From assembly GCA_028284125.1 (NCBI GenBank), contig JANQSI010000013.1, forward strand, positions 326,058-390,057: a DNA stretch of 64,000 bases, given 5' to 3'. The notes beneath the pieces are model-generated. The model was not told the origin of the DNA. It made no database searches and saw nothing but the letters and a program-made list of their open reading frames with translations. A program made the translations under genes and the position numbers. The stretch is from Cyclobacteriaceae bacterium (GTDB lineage: Bacteria > Bacteroidota > Bacteroidia > Cytophagales > Cyclobacteriaceae). This document shows, in pieces, positions 54,622-63,101 of this stretch. Each line of letters starts with the position of its first letter. Within the stretch, counting starts at the first letter, position 1.

Positions 54622-54720
54622 GGTTCAATCTTTTTTGTGAAAAAAAGATTGGTTGCCATTCTAACAAATGATTTTGTGACCAAGCGTTGGATTCGGGATC
54701 GATGGATCAACACTAAAATT

Positions 54721-54830
54721 CAAGATTCCTTCACCTCCTAGCGTCGGTTCGGAATGACGGAGTGGTTGTGTGGTTCCGAATGTGATCTATAACGCGTCAT
54801 TGCGAGAGCAGCGAAGCAATCTTATCAACC
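54721..54830. repeat. Long palindromic repeat (CGTCATTGCGAG family)
   Basis: The arm AAGATTCCTTC...GGAATGACG (54722-54759) is inverted relative to CGTCATTGCGAGAGCAGCGAAGCAATCTT (54795-54823). The element covers most of the 334-bp gap between the permease and the amidohydrolase ATG. The rest of the gap holds the hairpin CAATCTTTTTTGTGAAAAAAAGATTG-type sequence at about 54625-54652. Confidence 0.8.
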
Positions 54831-54955
54831 TTCGCTTGCGCGCGTTTGCAACGCTTCCTTCATTCCATTCTAAACAAAACCAGTTACCACAAATTAATCT
54901 CCTGATTTCCACAAACCGGATAACACCATTCCTTCAGACTTGTATCATTACCAAC

Positions 54956-56359
54956 ATGATTTGTAACAGGCATTCACTTAGATCCATTCTCATTCTCCTG
55001 TTGATTTACGGGTGTAGAACGAATGGTGCTTCTACTAACCATGTAATCATCAATGTTCACATCGTAGATGTGGTAGCAGGTGAGTTACGCAAAGCGGACG
55101 ATGCTGTCTTGATCAGTGATGGAACGATAACAAAAATTGGTACTACTAGTGAAATCCTGGGGTTAGCGAAATCATTAGAGAATACCAAGGTCATTGACGG
55201 GCAAGGAGGATACCTAATTCCAGGTCTTTTTGATTTGCATATCCACAACAGGGCTGACACAGAAGAAGTGATGCAATTGTATTTACTAAACGGGATCACC
55301 ACGGTCAGAAACATGAATGGCTCAGATGGTGGTAAGGATCACGTTTCCATCTCGCGTCAAATTGCGGCAGGAAGCCTTTTGGGTCCCAGATACTTTTCCT
55401 CTTCACCATTTATCATTGAATCCATTGAAAAATCAGAGGTCGATGAATTTGTAAGACGGTGTAAGCTCGATGGATTTCATGGGATAAAAATTCACGGAAA
55501 CATAGCCAGAGATGCTTACGAAAGGATCATTGAGTTTGCGGATTCAATCGATTTCCCGGTGTATGGACACGCTCAAAGGGATAAGGAATTAGAGCTGAGT
55601 CTAAAGATGCGCGAGATTACTCATCTGGAGGAGTTTGTCTATTTGATTGCTGATACATTAAGGACCCCTGAATACTTGAATAACGTTGTTCAAAAGGTAA
55701 AGCAAAGTAAGATCTGGATTTGTCCAACCGTGAAAATATACGCTCAGCATATTGATTATTTCAAACATTCCTTTCTCGATTCTTTGTCAAGGATTCCTTT
55801 TATTGATTACGTTGATGAATCGCAGTACATAAGATATTCTGGCGCTCGAAATCCCTACCGAAGAAACTTATCTAACCGACAACTTTATGCCTACATAGCC
55901 ACCCATTATGGAGTCGAACTTAACTCACCGGAAGAGGCAGCTGATTTTGCAACGCAACGAGCAAACAAGAATTTTGACCTAATGAAGTGGTTGTTGATCC
56001 GCATGGTCGAAGAAGATATTCCACTCATTACCGGCGCTGATAGTTTTGGGCTTTTACCCAATGGGTTTGGGCTACACCTTGAGTTGGCGTTGTGGCAAGA
56101 GATAGGAATAGCTCCAAGCAAGATTTTGAAAGCGGCAACCTATAACTCCTCCCAATTTATGGAGTTGGATGTAGGTGAAATCATAGAAGGTAATGTTGCG
56201 GATTTGGTGTTACTAGAAGAGAATCCCCTCACAGACATTACCGCCACACAATCGATACAGGGAATTTTTTATGATGGAAATTATCTCGATGCTTCGTATA
56301 TCCAATCAGGATTGGAGAAGCTGAAAAAGAGAAATATTGAGATTGGGGGAAATGAATAG
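54956..56359 (+). CDS. Amidohydrolase-family lipoprotein
   Basis: 467 residues from ATG at 54956. This start opens into a lipoprotein signal (LRSILILLLIYGC); an open frame back to 54770 runs through repeat DNA. Metal-site motifs are LFDLHIHNR (HxH), FHGIKIHGNI, VYGHAQRD and ITGADSFG. It resembles imidazolonepropionase-type, metal-dependent hydrolases (Amidohydro_1). The anchor places it in the envelope. The substrate is unknown. Confidence 0.85.
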   Translation: MICNRHSLRSILILLLIYGCRTNGASTNHVIINVHIVDVVAGELRKADDAVLISDGTITKIGTTSEILGLAKSLENTKVIDGQGGYLIPGLFDLHIHNRADTEEVMQLYLLNGITTVRNMNGSDGGKDHVSISRQIAAGSLLGPRYFSSSPFIIESIEKSEVDEFVRRCKLDGFHGIKIHGNIARDAYERIIEFADSIDFPVYGHAQRDKELELSLKMREITHLEEFVYLIADTLRTPEYLNNVVQKVKQSKIWICPTVKIYAQHIDYFKHSFLDSLSRIPFIDYVDESQYIRYSGARNPYRRNLSNRQLYAYIATHYGVELNSPEEAADFATQRANKNFDLMKWLLIRMVEEDIPLITGADSFGLLPNGFGLHLELALWQEIGIAPSKILKAATYNSSQFMELDVGEIIEGNVADLVLLEENPLTDITATQSIQGIFYDGNYLDASYIQSGLEKLKKRNIEIGGNE

Positions 56360-56380
56360 GGATGTGCAACTCAAAAACCT

Positions 56381-56440
56381 TGGTGTAGGTTCAGCTACAC
56401 CTTCTTACACTGTCAATATCCATGCCCAGTGTCTAGTTTA
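56381..56440. repeat. GGTGTAGG hairpin repeat
   Basis: GGTGTAGGTTCAGCTACACC forms a short hairpin and is followed by TGCCCAGTGTC about 32 nt later, the motif shared with the 50227 repeat. It sits between convergent genes. Confidence 0.55.
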
Positions 56441-56629
56441 ACAGATAAAGAAAAACACTTCACAAAAAGACCTCTTTTCCAAAATAAGATATACCCCTAG
56501 GACACCCAGAAGCAAAGAAGTACCAATAAATCTAACCTTACTTACATAAGATCCTTTGTATCTGATACCAAACCAAAGTAGCCAAATTGCAATTATCAAA
56601 ACTAAAATACCAATTGGTTTAGTCGCCAT
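56438..56629 (-). CDS. Small two-helix membrane protein, uncertain
   Basis: 63 residues: MATKPIGILVLIIAIWLLWF, GIRYKGSYVSKVRFIGTSLL, LGVLGVYLILEKRSFCEVFF, FIC. Two hydrophobic helices and a basic loop. It lies alone between repeats; no family recognised. Could be a spurious frame. Confidence 0.45.
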   Translation of the reverse strand: MATKPIGILVLIIAIWLLWFGIRYKGSYVSKVRFIGTSLLLGVLGVYLILEKRSFCEVFFFIC

Positions 56630-56771
56630 TCAATTAGTTTTTCTTTTCTCAATGGTCTAATCTACCACAATTCTATTCTAACCAATTCTGCTCAATATAA
56701 AAAACCTGCTCAACCGAACATGCTTTTAATATTTTCGAATTGGCGAGTTACAAACACGTACTAGCCAGAGC

Positions 56772-56990
56772 TCAAGATTCCTTCACCTCCTAATGTCGGT
56801 TCGGAATGACGGAATAGTAATGCGGTCCGAAAGTAATCTATTTACGTCATTGCGAGTGTAGCGAAGCAATCTTAATAAACCTTGGAGTTCGAGATTCCTT
56901 CACCTCCTAACGTCGGTTCGGAATGACGGAATAGTAGTGCGGGTTCAGAATGACGGATAATTACGTGATCCGAAAGTGATCTATAATCCA
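56772..56990. repeat. Long palindromic repeats, two or more copies
   Basis: One CAAGATTCCTTCACCTCC...GGAATGACGG arm, its CGTCATTGCGAGTGTAGCGA partner (about 56844-56871), and a second CGAGATTCCTTCACCTCC arm (about 56889) are followed by truncated copies (CAGAATGACGG, GATCCGAAAGTGATC). No gene. The same ~170-bp unit is seen at 54721 and 59550-60035. Confidence 0.8.
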
Positions 56991-57010
56991 CCTCCTTAAC
57001 CCTTTACTCA

Positions 57011-59407
57011 TTATTCTTGTCTCAAAGCATCCACTGGATTCGCATTCGAAGCTTTTAATGACTTGTAGCTAACCGTAAGCCAGGCAATAGATAGCGATGC
57101 TAGTCCAGCTATTGGAATTAGCCAGTAATTGAAATCAACTCGATACGTAAAATTGTCGAGCCATAAGTTCATCAAATAGTAAGCCAGGGGTATTCCCATT
57201 ATTGCGGCGATTAAAACCGGAACGGTGAATTCTTTGTTAAGTGAAGCAATAATTGCTGATTGACTAGCTCCAAGCACTTTTCTAATACCAATTTCTTTCA
57301 GCTTCTGCTGTGCCATGAATGTAGCCAAACCAAAAAGACCTAGCGAGGCTATAAATATTGCCAACACAGAACATGCGGTTAGTATTTTTTGAAGTTGGAA
57401 ATCACTTGAATGCAATTGATTGAATTCATCTTCCAATATATTGTAATTGATGGCCTGTTCGGGGAACTCACGCTTCCACAGCGTTTCCACGTGCGTTAAG
57501 ACTTCAGCATGATCTTCCGTATTGTATTTTACAAGAATGTTGTTATGTCTTTGAGGATCAATTGAAAAAACTAGTGGTTTGATTTCATTGTGTAAGGATT
57601 CGAAATGAAAGTCCTTTACTACCCCAATGATTCTTCGGCTTGGTCCCATCTCTGTACGGTTCGCGTTGGCGACCGTTAATGTACGTCCGACGGGATCTTC
57701 ATAACCGAAAAGTTTTGCTGCGCTTTCATTTATGATCAGGGACATGCTGTCGCTAGCTATTGTTTCATTGAAGTTGCGACCAGCTTTCATTTCAAGATCA
57801 AATATTTCTATGGCATCCTGATTGGCATATATGGTATGAGTCGAGGGAAGTTCCTGGTCACTCCCACTATACCCTTCCGGGCGATACCTTATTACGATTC
57901 CCGCGTTTCCGGGATAGCCGGATGAAACTGCTACTTGTTTGATGCCTGGATTTTGAAGTAATTCATTCTTGAATACCTCTACATCATTGTTTAACTGATC
58001 AATGGTCAATCCAAACATGACCATAACGCCTTTTTTATCGAAACCAAGTTCTTTGTCATTTACAAACTGAATTTGGCTGTACATGACTCCCGTTCCAATG
58101 AATAGCACGATAGAAATCGAAAACTGCAAAACAATTAGTATTCTTCTAAAGAATACGCCACGTCTGGAAACCATAAATTTCCCCTTAATGATTTTAATTG
58201 GTTCGAACTTACTTAAAACCAGCGCCGGGTAAAGTCCTGAAATTATTCCTACCATCACTCCAATTCCCACAAGTTTGATTCCATCGCTTAGAACATCAAA
58301 CACTATTTCTTTATCGGCCAGGTTGTTAAAAAGTGGCTGAACCAGGTACAGAATAACCAGACAGGCAATGATTGATAAAAGTGAAACTACCATCGATTCC
58401 ACCAAAAATTGAAGTACCAATTGCTTCCTGAAAGCGCCAAGTACTTTTCTGGCTCCAACCTCTTTTGCTCGTTTGATCGATAATGCCGTGCTGAGGTTGA
58501 CGTAGTTTACACATCCAATTAACAAAATAAAAAAGCTCATAAACAGGGCTATCCGTACGTAGGTGATGTTACCATTTGGAGCTATTTCACCAAACAGATC
58601 TGAATGAAGGTGAATATCAGTAATGGGTTGGAGGCTTGGGTCAAATCGTTCAACAAACTCAGGTCCTGAATGTTTTTCAAAAAATGTTGGGAAGTATTCA
58701 ATGACTTGCTCATGGGATGTTCCTTCTGAGAGTTTTAGATAGGTAAAGCCATTATGTCTCCACCAGTTATCGGGATCATTACCGTAAATCTCAAAATTGA
58801 TATTCATATTGAAGAGCATGGTGAATTTCAAATGAGAATTGGAAGGTGGATTTTCTACTACACCTGACACTTGGTAGTTTCTAAATCTTCCGTTCAGGCT
58901 AACCCGAATGGTTTTACCCAGTGGGCTTGGATCATCAAAGTATTTAAATGCTAATTCTTCGGTAATTACTACGTCCGACATTTCATCCAGGACTGTTCGC
59001 CGATCTCCTGCTAGTAGTTTGAAGTCAAATACATCAAAAAATGTAGAATCTACCAGGAGCATTTCATCTTCAAAAATGATTTCCTCGCCCTTCATAACAG
59101 GAACATCAAAAAAGTAAAAGGAGCAACGTGTATATGCCTCTACTTCCGGGTAGTCTTTGACCAACTGTGGCCCCCAGGGGTTGGCAGACATTGCTGTTTG
59201 CATTCCGGTGGTTCGAATTTTATTCGTAATTCGATAAATCCTATCTACATCGTTGTGAAATTTATCATAGCTAAATTCATCAGTAGCATAGGTCAATAGC
59301 AAATAGAATGCAGAAATAGAGATGGCCAGGCCGCCTAGATTTATCGTTGAATAACTCTTGTATCGAAGTATGTTTCTCCATGCAGCTTTTAGATAACTTT
59401 TTAGCAT
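57011..59407 (-). CDS. FtsX-type ABC transporter permease (MacB-like)
   Basis: 798 residues from ATG at 59407, the start of MLKSYLKAAWRNILRYKSYS; an ATG 36 nt upstream would only add a poor tail. Same layout as the 52309 protein: N-terminal helix, MacB-PCD-like periplasmic domain, FtsX domain (ALSIKRAKEVGARKVLGAFRKQLV), second periplasmic domain and second FtsX domain (KLKEIGIRKVLGASQSAIIASL). It probably exports or moves envelope lipids, peptides or lipoproteins with a distant ATPase. Substrate unknown. Confidence 0.88.
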   Translation of the reverse strand: MLKSYLKAAWRNILRYKSYSTINLGGLAISISAFYLLLTYATDEFSYDKFHNDVDRIYRITNKIRTTGMQTAMSANPWGPQLVKDYPEVEAYTRCSFYFFDVPVMKGEEIIFEDEMLLVDSTFFDVFDFKLLAGDRRTVLDEMSDVVITEELAFKYFDDPSPLGKTIRVSLNGRFRNYQVSGVVENPPSNSHLKFTMLFNMNINFEIYGNDPDNWWRHNGFTYLKLSEGTSHEQVIEYFPTFFEKHSGPEFVERFDPSLQPITDIHLHSDLFGEIAPNGNITYVRIALFMSFFILLIGCVNYVNLSTALSIKRAKEVGARKVLGAFRKQLVLQFLVESMVVSLLSIIACLVILYLVQPLFNNLADKEIVFDVLSDGIKLVGIGVMVGIISGLYPALVLSKFEPIKIIKGKFMVSRRGVFFRRILIVLQFSISIVLFIGTGVMYSQIQFVNDKELGFDKKGVMVMFGLTIDQLNNDVEVFKNELLQNPGIKQVAVSSGYPGNAGIVIRYRPEGYSGSDQELPSTHTIYANQDAIEIFDLEMKAGRNFNETIASDSMSLIINESAAKLFGYEDPVGRTLTVANANRTEMGPSRRIIGVVKDFHFESLHNEIKPLVFSIDPQRHNNILVKYNTEDHAEVLTHVETLWKREFPEQAINYNILEDEFNQLHSSDFQLQKILTACSVLAIFIASLGLFGLATFMAQQKLKEIGIRKVLGASQSAIIASLNKEFTVPVLIAAIMGIPLAYYLMNLWLDNFTYRVDFNYWLIPIAGLASLSIAWLTVSYKSLKASNANPVDALRQE

Positions 59408-59549
59408 TTTTATTCTAAAAGTGTGTTCAAAAACGTTAACCAACTTACTGATTAATTAAGTCGATTAATGGATTAATTAATTACACTGAAAAGCGTCGCT
59501 ATAACAGCACCTCTTTGTGAGTGAAGCGAAGTAGTCTAAAAATGAACCT

Positions 59550-60035
59550 TGGCGTTCGAGATTCCTTCACCTCCTAACGTCGGTTCGGAATGACGGAAAA
59601 GCAGTAAGGGTTCGGAATGAGGGAATTAGTTATGTAGGTTTGGAATGAGGGAATAGTTGTGTGGTTCCGAAAGTGATCTAAAGCACGTCATTGCGAGTGT
59701 AGCGAAGCAATCTTTAATGAACATTGGCGTTCGAGATTCCTTGGCCTCCTAACGTCGGTTCGGAATGACAATAGAGTTGTGTCGGTTACGGAATGACAGT
59801 GATAGTTATGTCGGTTCGGAATGACGTTAATAGTTGTGTGGTCCGAAAGTGATCTAAAGCACGTCATTGCGAGTGTAGCGAAGCAATCTTATCAACCTTA
59901 ACGTTCAAGATTCCTTCACCTCATAACGTCGGTTTGGAATGACGGAATAGTTGTGTGGTCCGAAAGTGATCTATAGTACGTCATTGCGAGCGTAGCGAAG
60001 CAATCTTATCAACCTTAACGTTCAAGATTCTTTTC
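59550..60035. repeat. Tandem array of long palindromic repeats, three units
   Basis: Three copies of a unit begin with CGAGATTCC or CAAGATTCC near 59557, 59732 and 59906 (spacings about 175 and 174). Each runs through CCTAACGTCGGTTCGGAATGACGG, TGTGTGGTCCGAAAGTGATCT and CGTCATTGCGAGTGTAGCGA, ending with AAGCAATCTT. Its two ends are inverted repeats. With the flanks this leaves 59408-60180 free of genes; nothing else is seen there except the terminator at 60130. Confidence 0.85.
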
Positions 60036-60129
60036 TCCTGTAGGTGCGAGCTTGCAGCTCATACCTTTGGACTTGCTACATTAGACTGACAGTAAGAAAA
60101 GCTCATAAAAGCGAAATTGATTTATAAAT

Positions 60130-60160
60130 GAAAAACCCGAAAGCATCACTTCCGGGTTCT
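60130..60160 (-). terminator. Terminator after the 231-residue protein gene
   Basis: On the minus strand AACCCGGAAG...CTTTCGGGTT (60134-60158) is a near-perfect stem followed by five T. It is ~20 nt after the stop of the gene at 60180. Confidence 0.8.
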
Positions 60161-60179
60161 CGTTTTTTGAATGTATCAA

Positions 60180-60875
60180 TCAGTCCAATTCTTCGGTTTC
60201 CTCAGGCTCAAGATCTGCCACATTGCTGTTGCTCGGTGGACGGTAGCGATCCCGCATGGCCGGAGAGTCGTAGAAGACAAATTCTGCAGCGTTGTTGTAA
60301 TCCCTGGTATGCTGATGCAGTTCATTGAGCTTGTTGATCCGTTCTTCCGTATCCACGGTGCGACTGCCTTTTTTCTTCTCCTGTGCATTATTGGCATCCA
60401 GCAACGATTGTGCTTGCGGGGCTACACTATCCAGTAGGGTTGTCGGAGCTCCTGCAGCCTCCAGGTCCGTTCGGAATTCTTCTACTGTTTGTCCCAATGC
60501 GGAAAGGAACGTGACCATCGCCTCCTGGCTATCGGCCAGCTTGCCAAAGCGACCCACCCCAAACTGGCGTTGCACTGCTTTCCGATTTGGAAACGCCTTG
60601 ACCACCCAATAGCGCAACTGGTTATACATCACACGTGCATTCTTCATTTCATTCACCACCGTTTCAGTGGTGTCGCCCAGCTGGGAAACGTTGATGTCAT
60701 CTCCACCTTCGTTGAGAATCCACGTGATCAATTCTGACATGGCATCTCGTTTGGTACTGCCCAGGTCAGGATCAAAGGCAATAAATGCATCAAGATCATC
60801 TTCCAGAAAGCTGACTTGATCATTTGCGTATTGGATCAGGGTTTCTTGTGAGTAACTAAAACTTTTTTTCGACAT
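60180..60875 (-). CDS. Helical protein of unknown function
   Basis: 231 residues, predicted to be almost fully alpha-helical with no signal peptide or membrane helix. Acidic C-terminus (DLEPEETEELD) and a mid region (EEKKKGSRTVDTEERINKLNEL-like) that could coil. I recognise no family. Codon third positions look more G/C-rich than in neighbours, by eye, which could mean transfer. It lies next to the 21-bp repeat tract. Confidence 0.7.
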   Translation of the reverse strand: MSKKSFSYSQETLIQYANDQVSFLEDDLDAFIAFDPDLGSTKRDAMSELITWILNEGGDDINVSQLGDTTETVVNEMKNARVMYNQLRYWVVKAFPNRKAVQRQFGVGRFGKLADSQEAMVTFLSALGQTVEEFRTDLEAAGAPTTLLDSVAPQAQSLLDANNAQEKKKGSRTVDTEERINKLNELHQHTRDYNNAAEFVFYDSPAMRDRYRPPSNSNVADLEPEETEELD

Positions 60876-60977
60876 AGCTATAAATGTTTGATTTAATCAT
60901 TGAAAGTACAGATCAATAATTATTGTAAAAAACGGAATGGATATACTGGTGGTCTACATGGCATAATGTACGAGTAA

Positions 60978-61295
60978 TTACAACTTGTCGGCAACTGTTG
61001 TATTCTTGTCGGCAGGAGCTATACTGTTGTCGGGACCTTCTGTATAGTTGTCGGCATCTTCTGTACTCTTGTCGGTAGCAGCTATATAGTTGTAGGGATT
61101 AGCTATATAGTTGTGGTTAGGACCTGTACAGTTGTGGGCAGCTATTATATTGTTGATAGGATCTTCTATAAAGTTGTCGGGAACTGCTATATTCTTGTAG
61201 GCAGCATTTATATAGTTATTGGCAGCACTTGTACTTTTAACGGCATTTGCTATACAGGCATGGTTGATACTTGTATAGTTAGAGGCTGCCTTCAA
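60978..61295 (-). CDS. Possible heptad-repeat peptide encoded by a 21-bp repeat tract
   Basis: 105 residues, from ATG at 61295 (6 nt after the upstream gene's stop at 61302) to TAA at 60978. It is built of about 15 units of seven residues close to xxxNYIA or xADKSTE, for example ATDKSTE, DADNYTE, GPDNSIA. Asn, Asp, Ala, Thr and Ile dominate. The opposite strand is also open over much of the tract, so coding is uncertain. Position and coupling favour this frame. Confidence 0.4.
   Translation of the reverse strand: MKAASNYTSINHACIANAVKSTSAANNYINAAYKNIAVPDNFIEDPINNIIAAHNCTGPNHNYIANPYNYIAATDKSTEDADNYTEGPDNSIAPADKNTTVADKL
60981..61290. repeat. Degenerate 21-bp tandem repeat tract
   Basis: About 15 units of 21 bp, for example GTTGTCGGGACCTTCTGTATA and CTTGTCGGTAGCAGCTATATA. 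The GTTGTCGG start and TATA-like end are best kept. Units diverge gradually across the tract; the right end is the most degenerate. Confidence 0.9.
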
Positions 61296-61301
61296 GTGCT
61301 A

Positions 61302-61529
61302 TTAGTTTTTCTCTTCTAGCTTATCGAAGAACTCAAATACAAAGCGCATATCTTCAATAAAGTGTTCAAAGTCGGGAATGAGTTCCTCATATTCGAGGAG
61401 TAGATACTGGAAAAGTACCGTGCGAAGGTTTTTCCTGAATCGACGGATATCGACCAAGCTTAGAAAATCGTCAAATGCCTGAAGCGATTCCCGGGAGACA
61501 TGTGGGTATTTTTCATCGAGTTTGCACAT
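61302..61529 (-). CDS. Small helical protein of unknown function
   Basis: 75 residues. VSRESLQAFDDFLSLVDIRR, then FRKNLRTVLFQYLLLEYEEL, then IPDFEHFIEDMRFVFEFFDK suggest a short all-helical protein with an acidic C-terminus. No family recognised. It is divergent to the XRE regulator, with a palindrome between them, so regulator control is likely. Confidence 0.65.
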   Translation of the reverse strand: MCKLDEKYPHVSRESLQAFDDFLSLVDIRRFRKNLRTVLFQYLLLEYEELIPDFEHFIEDMRFVFEFFDKLEEKN

Positions 61530-61558
61530 GTCTTAAACTTAGCCAAAATGCTTTAGTA

Positions 61559-61578
61559 TGTCATATTATAATATGACA
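61559..61578. promoter_or_regulatory. Perfect 20-bp palindrome, probable XRE operator
   Basis: TGTCATATTATAATATGACA is a perfect 20-bp palindrome in the 81-bp gap between the small helical protein and the XRE regulator, 32 nt before the regulator's GTG. It is well placed to be the regulator's own binding site and to control both directions. Confidence 0.7.
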
Positions 61579-61610
61579 AAGTTGTCGTGTTATTCGTTGA
61601 CTTTTGATTC

Positions 61611-61829
61611 GTGACGAAGGAGCAGCTAAAAAAGAAGATTGGCGATCGGGTCAAGGCTTTGAGGCAAGAAAAAGGATGGAGTCAATCTGATCTGGCTCGA
61701 GCACTTAAGAAAGATCGTCAGGCGGTTGAAAAGCTAGAAAATGGAAAAGTCAACCCTACCGTCTATTCACTATATGAAGTGGCTCAAGTTCTTGACATTC
61801 CTTTGTCTGATTTGGTTGGGATTATGTGA
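61611..61829 (+). CDS. XRE-family transcription regulator
   Basis: 72 residues from GTG at 61611. A single HTH_3 domain: IGDRVKALRQEKGWSQSDLA, then RALKKDRQAVEKLENGKVNP (the recognition helix region), then SLYEVAQVLDIPLSDLV. It probably represses from the palindrome at 61559. No toxin-like partner with a known fold is next to it. Confidence 0.9.
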   Translation: MTKEQLKKKIGDRVKALRQEKGWSQSDLARALKKDRQAVEKLENGKVNPTVYSLYEVAQVLDIPLSDLVGIM

Positions 61830-61851
61830 TCAATTGTAATGAAAAAAGATT

Positions 61852-62571
61852 GGAGCCAGCCATGCTACCCCCACAAATAAATCAGCAAACAAGCTACCAA
61901 CATATCCATTGCCTTCGAATAGGCCAATGATCTTCTATTCAGCCGTTTGAGGTGAGTTCGAACATTCAGGTTAAATCTTTCGATCCCATTCGTGCAATGA
62001 TTCTTTGTTGTGTGAATGTATTCTGGAATAAGCCCTTTGTAAAGGAGTAATCCATCTGTACAGGTTTTCCTCGCCATTCCTGCTAGCAATGTATTAATAA
62101 CCATGCGAAGGCTTCTTTGCGTTCTGGGTCCGATATAAAAATCAACGACTCGCTTTGATTGTCTTTCCAGGGCCAGGACAATACATAGCTGTCTTTTCTT
62201 CTGCCCAACAAATGTGATCATTTCGTCAACTTCGAATGTCTTTCCTATTGGAATTGGGGGCTTTACCACTTGTGAAGCAATTTTTCGAATTCTTCTAATC
62301 ACCGTATTGGGAGCTATCTCCAGGAGCCTCGACATGCTTCGTATACCCAACCCTTCCTTAACACAACTCACGATGAATGAATCAGAAATTTGATAGGATA
62401 CGTTGCGATAGGAAGCTAACTGATACTTTCTGCAGGATGTACACCTATATTGCTGAATACCATTTCGCTTTCCTTTTTTTATGCAATGGTTAGCGCAATA
62501 CCTGCACTTAAAAGTGACACTTTGAGACATGAGGTGCTGAGCTGATGATTTTTAACATACTGGCTAAACTA
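61852..62571 (-). mobile_element. IS1-family insertion sequence (approximate ends)
   Basis: The single transposase gene fills an element of ~712 bp. Imperfect terminal inverted repeats are AGCCAGCCATGCTA (61854-61867) and AGCCAGTATGTTA (revcomp of 62553-62565). No clear target duplication is seen, so the exact ends are uncertain by a few bases. Confidence 0.6.
61865..62530 (-). CDS. IS1-family transposase
   Basis: 221 residues in one frame, unlike the classical IS1 that needs a frameshift between InsA and InsB. Residues 1-95 form the zinc-finger/HTH part (FKCRYCANHCIKKGKRNGIQ, YRCTSCRKYQ). Residues ~95-221 form the DDE part (FEVDEMITFVGQKKRQ, DGLLLYKGLIPEYIHT, NGIERFNLNVRTHLKRLNRR). It seems complete. 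The stop is 11 nt from the left inverted repeat. Confidence 0.92.
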   Translation of the reverse strand: MSQSVTFKCRYCANHCIKKGKRNGIQQYRCTSCRKYQLASYRNVSYQISDSFIVSCVKEGLGIRSMSRLLEIAPNTVIRRIRKIASQVVKPPIPIGKTFEVDEMITFVGQKKRQLCIVLALERQSKRVVDFYIGPRTQRSLRMVINTLLAGMARKTCTDGLLLYKGLIPEYIHTTKNHCTNGIERFNLNVRTHLKRLNRRSLAYSKAMDMLVACLLIYLWG

Positions 62572-62664
62572 TCTCTTTTGAGTATATCCCTCAGGTCCTC
62601 TTGTCAAATGGTAACAAAACCTTCTTTCTGAGGCTTCAAGGTCGAAAGTGACAGATTGAGACAT
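62569..62664 (-). other. Repeated MSQSVTF start, possible IS or gene remnant
   Basis: ATG at 62664 opens a 31-codon frame that begins MSQSVTFDLEASERRFCYHL and ends at TAG (62569). Its first seven codons encode the same residues as the transposase start at 62530, 134 bp away. It may be the remnant of the interrupted gene or of an older copy of the element. Coding is unproven. Confidence 0.4.
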
Positions 62665-62748
62665 GACCTTTATTCTTGACCGCCTTTCTAATTTTCATCC
62701 TTATTCATGATAGAGATGATGTTATCTCTTGCTGAAACTCCACTCGAA

Positions 62749-62772
62749 ACCCCACCGTGATGGGTGGGCTTT
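62749..62772. terminator. Hairpin CCCACC/GGTGGG
   Basis: CCCACCGTGATGGGTGGG (62751-62768) is a GC-rich stem, with CTTTTG on the plus side and GGTTTCG on the minus side. It follows the gene at 62793 in the minus direction and may terminate it; the T-run is short. Confidence 0.5.
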
Positions 62773-62792
62773 TGAAATGCGTATTTGACTAT

Positions 62793-63101
62793 TCATTTAC
62801 AAATTTTATCTTCAAGACTCTTCAGCTTAGCCATTAGTTCTGTCTTTTCATCATTAAGTTTAAATGCTCTATCCACTGCTTCATTTAAAAGCTTAGTTCG
62901 CTCTGCAAGTTTAACATCACATTCAGTAGAATCTTTATCCGTAAATTCAATATTACTTGGCAATCTTGGAATAAAGATTGAAAGTACACTTCCAAGTACC
63001 AATGCCAATAAAGAGGTCATTACTATTGTAAAAAATGAGAACCTTCTTTTGATCATTTGATTTCTTCTTTTTTCAACTTTTCCTAAAATTCTAGTTAACA
63101 T
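62793..63101 (-). CDS. Small membrane protein of unknown function
   Basis: 102 residues from ATG at 63101 (a TTG at 63113 gives four more). One helix (FFTIVMTSLLALVLGSVLSIFI) is followed by a C-terminal coiled coil (VKLAERTKLLNEAVDRAFKL, NDEKTELMAKLKSLEDK). Its start overlaps the upstream gene. No family recognised. Confidence 0.65.
   Translation of the reverse strand: MLTRILGKVEKRRNQMIKRRFSFFTIVMTSLLALVLGSVLSIFIPRLPSNIEFTDKDSTECDVKLAERTKLLNEAVDRAFKLNDEKTELMAKLKSLEDKICK

Noticed and set aside
54770..54955. Longer N-terminus for the amidohydrolase
   Set aside because: This part overlaps the palindromic repeat, and the lipoprotein signal begins at 54956.
60981..61290. CRISPR array
   Set aside because: The period is only 21 bp with no unique spacers and no cas genes; the repeats are contiguous and degenerate.
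61113..61319. Plus-strand gene through the 21-bp repeat
   Set aside because: Starts mid-repeat and runs into the antisense of the 61302 gene; the minus frame has better context.
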